Assembly: GCF_040643635.1 (NCBI RefSeq)
Contig: NZ_JBEYUS010000019.1
Coordinates: forward strand, 21,253-85,252
Reading direction: 5' to 3'
DNA from: Saccharopolyspora_C sp040643635
GTDB taxonomy: Bacteria; Actinomycetota; Actinomycetes; Mycobacteriales; Pseudonocardiaceae
Length of the DNA stretch: 64,000 nt
Each line of letters opens with the position of its first letter. Within the stretch, counting starts at the first letter, position 1. Both the position numbers and the translations under genes were made by a program. The notes under the pieces were generated by a model. It was not told the DNA's origin. It ran no database searches and saw nothing but the letters and a program-made list of their open reading frames with translations. Shown here piece after piece: positions 58,562 through 64,000 of the stretch.

Positions 58562-59740
58562 TCAGCCGAGCACCCCGCCGACCTGGGCGTGCCCCTTGAG
58601 CAGGTTGCGGGCGATGGTGCGGCGCTGGATCTCGTCGGTGCCCTCGAAGATGCGCAGCAGCCGGATGTCCCGGTACCAGCGCTCGATGGGCAGCTCGCGG
58701 GTGTAGCCCATGCCGCCGTGGATCTGCAGCATCCGGTCCACGATCTCGTTCGCCCTGGTGCCGCCGTAGAGCTTCGCGATGGACTGGGCGTGCCGGGAGT
58801 CGGCGCCCTGGTCGACCTGCCACGCGGCCTGCAGCACCAGCCAGCGCAGTGCCTCGATCTCCACCGCCGAGTCCGCGATCATCCACTGGATGGCCTGCCG
58901 GTCGGCGATGGGCGCCCCGAACGTCTGCCGGTTGCGGGCGTAGTCCATCGACATGTCCATCATCCGCTCGCAGCCGCCGAGGGCGCGGGCGGGCAGCAGG
59001 TAGCGGCCGCGGCCGATCCACTGCATGGCCAGCTTGAACCCGCCGCCGACCTCGCCGAGCACGTTCTCCTCCGGCACCCGGACGCCGTCGAAGACCAGCG
59101 CCGCGGGCTGGCGGTCCCACTCGCCCATGATCTCGATGGGTTCCGACTTCCAGCCGGCCTCCCGGTCGGCGAGGAAGCAGGTGACGCCGCCGTCGGCGCC
59201 CTTCTCCTTGTCGGTGACGGCGAAGACCATGGTGAAGTCGGCGTCGATGCCGCCGGTGATGAACGTCTTCTCCCCGTCGATCACCCACTCCGAGCCCTCC
59301 TTCCGGGCCGTGGTGCGCAGGTTCTTCGCGTCCGAACCCGCGCCCGGCTCGGTGATGGCGAAGCAGGACTTCCGCTGCCCCTCGATGGTGGGCACCAGGT
59401 AGCGCTGCTTCTGCTCCTCGTTGGCGTGGTAGAGGATGTTGTCCGCGTACCCGCCGAAGCTGAACGGCACGAACGTGCGGCCCAGCTCGATCTCGATCAG
59501 GGCGGTGAGCACGGCGGAGAGGTCCATCCCGCCGTACTCCTCGGGCGTCTGCACGCCCCAGAAACCGGCGTCGCGCGCCTTCTGCCGCAGCTCCGCGAGC
59601 TCCTCGCGGGTGAGGCCGCGCTCGTGGTTGCGCTCGCGGCGCAGCACCTCGGGCTCCAGCGGCACCAGCTCGCGCTGCACGAACGTGCGCACCCAGTCGC
59701 GGATGTCGCGTTCGGTCTCGGACAGGGAGAAGTCGACCAT
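58562..59740 (-). CDS. Acyl-CoA dehydrogenase
   Basis: 392 residues with the three-domain fold. FAD-site segments are CFAITEPGAGSDAKNLRTTA and FITGGIDADF. The C-terminal helical domain has RMLQIHGGMGYTRELP and the catalytic Glu in RIFEGTDEIQRR (about residue 367). It oxidises an acyl-CoA at the alpha-beta position; chain length is not readable. ATG 59740 has AAAGGAC upstream. It is 46 bp downstream of the acyl-CoA ligase gene, and the pair is controlled from the palindrome at 61425. Confidence 0.94.
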   Translation of the reverse strand: MVDFSLSETERDIRDWVRTFVQRELVPLEPEVLRRERNHERGLTREELAELRQKARDAGFWGVQTPEEYGGMDLSAVLTALIEIELGRTFVPFSFGGYADNILYHANEEQKQRYLVPTIEGQRKSCFAITEPGAGSDAKNLRTTARKEGSEWVIDGEKTFITGGIDADFTMVFAVTDKEKGADGGVTCFLADREAGWKSEPIEIMGEWDRQPAALVFDGVRVPEENVLGEVGGGFKLAMQWIGRGRYLLPARALGGCERMMDMSMDYARNRQTFGAPIADRQAIQWMIADSAVEIEALRWLVLQAAWQVDQGADSRHAQSIAKLYGGTRANEIVDRMLQIHGGMGYTRELPIERWYRDIRLLRIFEGTDEIQRRTIARNLLKGHAQVGGVLG

Positions 59741-59786
59741 CGGTGGCGGGTCCTTTCGGCGAGGCCGGGTGTGGGGAGGTCGGGGG

Positions 59787-61376
59787 TCAGGAGGTTTCGG
59801 CGATGCGGCTGCGCAGTTCCCGCTTGAGCACCTTGTGGCTGGGGCCCAGCGGCAGCTCGTCGACGAACACGACGCGGCGCGGGTACTTGTGGTGCGCGGT
59901 CTGCTCGGCGGCCCAGGCGATGATGGCCTTGCCGAGCGCCTCGTCCGGGTCCTCGCCGCGTTCGGGCACCACGACCGCGCACACCTCCTCCCCGCGCCCC
60001 GGGTCGGGCAGGCCGATCACCGCGCACTGCGCGACGGCCGGGTGCCGGATCAGCAGCTCCTCCACCTCGCGCGGGTAGATGTTGTAGCCGTTGCGGATGA
60101 TCAGGTCCTTCTTGCGGTCCACGATCGACAGGTAGCCCTCGGCGTCCTTGACGCCCATGTCGCCGGTGCGGAACCACCCGTCGACGACCGCCGCCGAGGT
60201 GGCCTCGGGGTCGTCGAGGTAGCCGGCGAACACGTTGTGGCCGCGGACCACGACCTCGCCGGTCTCCCCGGCGGGCAGCAGTTCGATCCGGTCCTCCACG
60301 GACGGTTCGGCGATCTCCACGTCGATGCCCCACAGCGCGTGCCCGACGGTGCCTGCGCGCGGCCCGAACGCGGGCTGGTTCACGGTGGCGGTGGGCGAGG
60401 TCTCGGACAGCCCGTAGCCCTCGTGGATCGGGGCGCCGAAGCGCCGCTGGAACCGCTCCAGCACCGCCACCGGCAGCGCCGCGCCACCGGACACGCACAT
60501 CCGCAGCGAGGACAGGTCGTCGTCGTCCCCGGCGGCCTCCAGCATCCGGATGTACATGGTGGGCACGCCGTTGAGCTGGGTGATCCGCCGGTCCCGGATG
60601 AGCCGCAGCGCCTCGGCCGGGTCGAACTTCGGCTGCAGCACCAGCGTCGCGCCCGCCCGGAACGTGGTGTTCAGCGACACGGTCTGGCCGAACACGTGGA
60701 ACAGCGGCAGGCAGCCGAGGACGCGATCCTCGCGCCGGGTGTCGTTGGCGTCGAAGGCGTTCACCGTCGCGTTCAGCACCAGGTTGAGGTGGGTGAGCAC
60801 CGCGCCCTTCGGCCTGCCGGTGGTGCCGCTGGTGTAGAAGATCACCGCCGGGTCGTCGGGCCCGCGGGTCGTGAAGGAGCGGACCGGCTCGGCCGCGGCG
60901 GCCACCTCGGTCAGCGAGTCCGGCGTCTCCGGGCCGGGCACCGCCGGGCCGACCGACACCAGCGGGATGCCCGCGCGGCGCGCCGATTCGGCGGCGAGCG
61001 CCAGCTGGCTCGTGTGCCCGATGACGAGCTTCGCGCCCGAGTTGCGCAGCAGGTACGCCGCCTCATCCGGGACCAGCAGCAGCGGCACCGGCACCACGAC
61101 CGCGCCCGCGGTGAGCACGGCGTAGTAGGCGCGCACGAAGTCGATGACGTTGGGCGCCACGATCGCCACCCGGTCGCCCGGTTCGACGCCGCGGGCCAGC
61201 AGGGCCGCCGCGTGCGCCCGGACCTGCTCCCACAGCTCGCCGTAGGTCACCTGCTGCTCGCCCTCGACGACCGCGGTGTCCGCCGGGCGGAGCCGGGCCG
61301 GTTCGGCGAGGACCGAGGCGAGCGACAGCGTGGTGTGCGGCTCGACCCGCGCCGGGGACTCGTCGTCGTTGACCAT
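59787..61376 (-). CDS. AMP-binding acyl-CoA synthetase (ligase)
   Basis: A 529-residue adenylate-forming enzyme. The P-loop-like motif YTSGTTGRPKG is at about residues 181-191, followed by EGYGLSETSP, GWFRTGDMG, and the C-terminal IIRNGYNIYPREVEE with the conserved Gly and the catalytic Lys in SHKVLKREL. It activates a carboxylic acid to its CoA thioester, feeding the adjacent acyl-CoA dehydrogenase. ATG 61376 has GGAGGT upstream. A TetR operator lies just before it. Confidence 0.94.
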   Translation of the reverse strand: MVNDDESPARVEPHTTLSLASVLAEPARLRPADTAVVEGEQQVTYGELWEQVRAHAAALLARGVEPGDRVAIVAPNVIDFVRAYYAVLTAGAVVVPVPLLLVPDEAAYLLRNSGAKLVIGHTSQLALAAESARRAGIPLVSVGPAVPGPETPDSLTEVAAAAEPVRSFTTRGPDDPAVIFYTSGTTGRPKGAVLTHLNLVLNATVNAFDANDTRREDRVLGCLPLFHVFGQTVSLNTTFRAGATLVLQPKFDPAEALRLIRDRRITQLNGVPTMYIRMLEAAGDDDDLSSLRMCVSGGAALPVAVLERFQRRFGAPIHEGYGLSETSPTATVNQPAFGPRAGTVGHALWGIDVEIAEPSVEDRIELLPAGETGEVVVRGHNVFAGYLDDPEATSAAVVDGWFRTGDMGVKDAEGYLSIVDRKKDLIIRNGYNIYPREVEELLIRHPAVAQCAVIGLPDPGRGEEVCAVVVPERGEDPDEALGKAIIAWAAEQTAHHKYPRRVVFVDELPLGPSHKVLKRELRSRIAETS

Positions 61377-61424
61377 CGTCCACCTCCGTGAGGACGTCGC
61401 CGGTCCACCGTTGGACATCCGGCG

Positions 61425-61439
61425 ACTAACGTCGTTAGT
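61425..61439. promoter_or_regulatory. TetR operator palindrome
   Basis: ACTAACG, a central T, then CGTTAGT: a perfect 15-bp palindrome apart from its centre. It lies 49 bp before the acyl-CoA ligase start, between it and the divergent TetR gene. Confidence 0.72.
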
Positions 61440-61604
61440 TTTCGGACTCTAGGACCACCCCGCGGACCGCGGCAAGGGCCGCACACCGGACACTGATCGA
61501 CACGTTCCGCAGCGGACGCGGACGGGCGCGGCGGTTGCCGGAGGGGTGCCCGAGAGGTGCCCGAGGGGCGCCGACCGGCGGCGGACGGCAGGCAGGAGCG
61601 CGGC

Positions 61605-62237
61605 ATGGGCAGACCCAAGAGCCCCCAGCTCACCCGCGAGCGCATCCGCGAGCACGCGCTGGCGATCATCGACGGGCAAGGTCTCGAAGCGCTGTCCATG
61701 CGCAGGCTCGCCGACTCCCTCGGCGTCCGCGCCGCCTCGCTCTACAACCACGTCGCCACCAAGGAAGCGCTGCTGCACGACGTCGCGGACGGCGTGATGG
61801 CCGCCGTCGACACGAGCGGCTTCGCCATCGACTGGCCCACCGGGCTCACCCGCTGGGCCCGCTCCTACCGGGCCGCGCTCGCCGCCCACCCCAACCTGGT
61901 GCCGTTCATGGCGTCCGGCCCGGCCCGGCGGGAGAACTCGCTGCGCCGCGCCGACGCCGTGCACGGCGGGCTGACCGGCGCGGGCTGGCCGCAGCGGTAC
62001 GCCACGATGATCGGCGCCTCCACCAAGTTCCTGGTGCTCGGCGCGGCGATGGGCTCGTTCGCAGGCGGGTTCGTCGACGACGCCGAGGTCTACGAGGACC
62101 GGTTCCCGCACCTGCGCGGCGCGCACCTGCTGCGCGAGCACGCCGCCGAGATCGACGACGACAGCTTCGAACTGGCGCTGCGGGCGCTGGTGGACGGCCT
62201 CCGCGCCCAGCACGCCCGCCTGTTCCCGCAGCGCTGA
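61605..62237 (+). CDS. TetR/AcrR family transcriptional regulator
   Basis: 210 residues. The helix-turn-helix is ALSMRRLADSLGVRAASLYNHV (in part about 30-50). The C-terminal domain is of the TetR_C type with an acidic tail near VYEDRFPHLRG. ATG 61605 has AGGAG upstream; an upstream GTG/ATG region would precede a poor site. It is divergent from the acyl-CoA ligase/dehydrogenase genes with a perfect palindrome between, so it probably represses fatty-acid or related acyl-CoA metabolism. Confidence 0.9.
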   Translation: MGRPKSPQLTRERIREHALAIIDGQGLEALSMRRLADSLGVRAASLYNHVATKEALLHDVADGVMAAVDTSGFAIDWPTGLTRWARSYRAALAAHPNLVPFMASGPARRENSLRRADAVHGGLTGAGWPQRYATMIGASTKFLVLGAAMGSFAGGFVDDAEVYEDRFPHLRGAHLLREHAAEIDDDSFELALRALVDGLRAQHARLFPQR

Positions 62238-62344
62238 ACCCCGCGCGCGGCGACGGGATCACGCTCACGTTCGGTTGACTGCGCTGCGTGATCTCCGTAG
62301 CGTTCCGGAGCACAACACAACACCGGACTACAACGCCGACGACG

Positions 62345-62560
62345 TCGTGCGGGAGAGTCTGCGCCCCGCCAGGAGCCCCTGGTCCGTGCAGGATGCGATT
62401 CCTGGGTGCAGCGCCGAAGGAGCAATCCTCCCCACCAAACTCTCAGGCCCCGCTACCGCGCGACACCAGGCGATCACGGAGAAAAGCAGGGACCCGTGTC
62501 CCTCGCCCATGGTGCAAGCCGCCCTCGTGCGCGGTGAAACTCTCAGGCCAATGACTCCGG
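62345..62560 (+). ncRNA. Glycine riboswitch (tandem aptamers)
   Basis: Aptamer 1 runs from CGGGAGAGTC (62350) through GCGCCGAAGGAGCAA (62411-62425) to AAACTCTCAGGCC (62438-62450). Aptamer 2 runs from ACGGAGAAAAGCAGGG (62476) through GGTGCAAGCC to GAAACTCTCAGGCC (62536-62549); its internal core is weaker. The repeated CTCTCAGG is the hallmark of glycine aptamers. It lies before gcvT, the usual position for switching on the glycine cleavage system when glycine is high. Confidence 0.9.
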
Positions 62561-62685
62561 GGAGACCGGCAGCGCACGCCCGCGCCCATCGCCGTCGGAG
62601 GACCCCGGATATGGTTTCTGCTGGAAGTGGCCGCAACCGGTCCCCCTCGGACGTGATCGGTGCCCACCAGGAGGAGTTCCGCACC

Positions 62686-63798
62686 ATGACGTCGTCGCCC
62701 CCAGCTCCGCGACGGACACCGCTGCACGAGGTCCACGAGTCCCTCGGCGCGCACTTCACCGACTTCGCGGGCTGGCGGATGCCGGTCCGCTACTCCGGGG
62801 ACACCGCGGAGCACCAGGCGGTGCGGACGGCGGCGGGGCTGTTCGACCTCTCGCACATGGGCGAGATCGAGATCAGCGGCCCGGAGGCGGCCGCGGCGCT
62901 CGACCACGCGCTCATCGCGAACGCGTCCGCGATCACGGTGGGTCGCGCCCGCTACACCATGCTGTGCAACGCCGAGGGCGGCGTGCTCGACGACCTGATC
63001 GTCTACCGGCTGGACGAGCAGCGGTTCCTGGTGGTCGCCAACGCCGCCAACGCGACCGTGGTCTCCGCCGAGCTCGCCGAACGCGTCGCCGAGTTCGACG
63101 CGGTGCACCGGGACGTCTCCGACGACTACGCGCTGATCGCCGTGCAGGGGCCGGAATCGGTGGCGATCTTGGCGCCGCTGACCGAGACCGACCTGTCCGC
63201 CGTGAAGTACTACGCCGGGTACCCCGGCGAGGTCGCCGGGAAGCAGGTGCTGCTGGCGCGCACCGGCTACACCGGTGAGGACGGCTTCGAACTGTTCACC
63301 TCGCCCGCGGACGCGCCCGCGGTGTGGCGCGCGCTGACCGACTCCGGTGCCGAGCGCGGGCTGATCCCGGCGGGGCTGTCCTGCCGGGACACGCTGCGGC
63401 TGGAGGCGGGCATGCCGCTGTACGGCAACGAGCTGTCCGCTGCGCTCACCCCGTTCCACGCGAACCTGGGGCGCGTCGTGAAGCTGGACAAGCCCGGTGA
63501 CTTCGTCGGCAAGGCCGCGCTGGCGAAGGTCGCGGAGGCTCCGACGGAGCGCACCCTGGTGGGGCTGCGCACCGACGCGCGCCGCGCGCCCCGGCACGGC
63601 TACCCGGTGCTCGCCGACGGCACCGAGATCGGCGAGATCACCAGCGGCGCCCCGTCCCCGACGCTCGGCCACCCGATCGCGATGGCCTACGTGGACCGCG
63701 CGCACAGCGCGCCCGGTACCGCGGTGCAGGTCGACATCCGCGGCAAGTCCATCGACGCCGAAGTCGTGGCGCTGCCGTTCTACCGCCGCGAGGCCTGA
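62686..63798 (+). CDS. gcvT: Aminomethyltransferase, glycine cleavage T protein
   Basis: 370 residues. Family blocks are FTDFAGWRMPVRYSG near the N-terminus, GLFDLSHMGEI, YTMLCNAEGGVLDDLIVYR with the catalytic Asp region, and LARTGYTGEDGFELF. It transfers the methylene group from aminomethylated GcvH to tetrahydrofolate. ATG 62686 follows GGAGGAG and lies downstream of the glycine riboswitch. glyA follows with a 90-bp gap, so both enzymes of one-carbon supply are likely in one transcript. Confidence 0.96.
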   Translation: MTSSPPAPRRTPLHEVHESLGAHFTDFAGWRMPVRYSGDTAEHQAVRTAAGLFDLSHMGEIEISGPEAAAALDHALIANASAITVGRARYTMLCNAEGGVLDDLIVYRLDEQRFLVVANAANATVVSAELAERVAEFDAVHRDVSDDYALIAVQGPESVAILAPLTETDLSAVKYYAGYPGEVAGKQVLLARTGYTGEDGFELFTSPADAPAVWRALTDSGAERGLIPAGLSCRDTLRLEAGMPLYGNELSAALTPFHANLGRVVKLDKPGDFVGKAALAKVAEAPTERTLVGLRTDARRAPRHGYPVLADGTEIGEITSGAPSPTLGHPIAMAYVDRAHSAPGTAVQVDIRGKSIDAEVVALPFYRREA

Positions 63799-63888
63799 CG
63801 AACGCCCGCAACGGGCGCGAGAACCTTGACCGGACCGCGCCGGACCCGTCCGGCGCAGCCCAGATCGAACACCAGGAGGCAATTGCTC

Positions 63889-64000
63889 ATGTCGACACCG
63901 GACCTGTTCAACGACCGGCTTGCGGTGGTGGATCCGGAGGTGGCCGCTGCTGTGGGGGCGGAGCTGGGTCGTCAGCAGAACACGTTGGAGATGATCGCGT
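63889..64000 (+). CDS. glyA: Serine hydroxymethyltransferase (3' end outside window)
   Basis: Only the first 37 codons are visible: MSTPDLFNDRLAVVDPEVAA and then RQQNTLEMIA. The pattern DPEVAAAVGAELGRQQNTLEMIA is the standard N-terminus of SHMT. ATG 63889 has an AGGAGG site. The enzyme interconverts serine and glycine with tetrahydrofolate and forms a unit with gcvT and the riboswitch. Confidence 0.85.
   Translation, partial: MSTPDLFNDRLAVVDPEVAAAVGAELGRQQNTLEMIA

Overview
This is 64 kb of very GC-rich actinomycete chromosome. GC-biased third codon positions, GTG and TTG starts, an XRE/DUF397 pair, an RsbW-SigB/F module, a MutAB-MeaB propionate set and a DsbA-VKOR pair point to the Pseudonocardiaceae. 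Saccharopolyspora or a close relative is my best guess, made from gene content only. There is no prophage, transposase, CRISPR array, rRNA or tRNA that I can support. The window looks like ordinary chromosome with dense short operons, several interesting regulatory sites and one unexplained repeat family.

Layout. 1-4.7 kb: 3' part of a P1B-4 metal ATPase, a membrane protein, a TIGR00027-type methyltransferase and a UspA protein. 4.7-7.6 kb: a Ski2-like helicase and a small hypothetical protein. 7.8-13.1 kb: methylmalonyl-CoA mutase mutA-mutB and its chaperone meaB. 13.1-13.6 kb: an 18-bp tandem array, then a GntR regulator. 14-18.4 kb: cyclase-family hydrolase, phosphotransferase-fold protein, DUF305 lipoprotein and secreted LVIVD-repeat protein. 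18.4-25 kb: a GGDEF/EAL protein with degraded active sites, an aldo/keto reductase, an M50 protease, and an EI24 membrane protein overlapping an M20 amidohydrolase. 25-30.5 kb: a YihY protein, an iron-boxed siderophore-binding lipoprotein, and SCP2, VOC and CMD genes divergent from a TetR regulator, with paired operators between them. 30.8-34.7 kb: XRE/DUF397/small Cys protein, an F420-type reductase-like protein, an ArsR gene and a muconolactone-isomerase-like gene around a perfect palindrome, then a 38-residue acidic peptide next to a PIMT-like methyltransferase. 34.9-41.5 kb: a complete pyruvate dehydrogenase operon (lpdA-pdhA-pdhB-pdhC) and a PucR regulator. 41.6-46.8 kb: FadR-type regulator, DNA ligase, DsbA-VKOR, and rsbW-sigma factor behind a SigB/F-type promoter. 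46.9-55.3 kb: M23 peptidase, a cysteine-codon leader peptide ahead of a TSUP permease, a close SQD1 (UDP-sulfoquinovose synthase) homologue, GtrA, GT2, a GT-C-like membrane protein and an epimerase. 55.6-58.5 kb: SRPBCC protein and the two halves of a Tm-1-like protein. 58.6-62.2 kb: acyl-CoA dehydrogenase and acyl-CoA ligase, divergent from a TetR gene with a palindromic operator between them. 62.3-64 kb: glycine riboswitch, gcvT and the start of glyA.

The most unusual signal is a roughly 158-bp two-hairpin element present three times (11.9, 22.7 and 55.5 kb). Each copy lies in the same orientation as its flanking genes and starts about 20-35 nt after a stop codon. Its 17-bp stem is perfect in all copies although four base pairs differ between copies by compensatory change, which argues for selection on structure, probably in RNA. 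The second notable region is 48.4-55.3 kb. A sulfur-responsive leader, a sulfur-type permease, an SQD1 homologue with all active-site residues and several glycosyltransferase-like genes suggest a sulfosugar glycan or glycolipid pathway not normally expected in this group.
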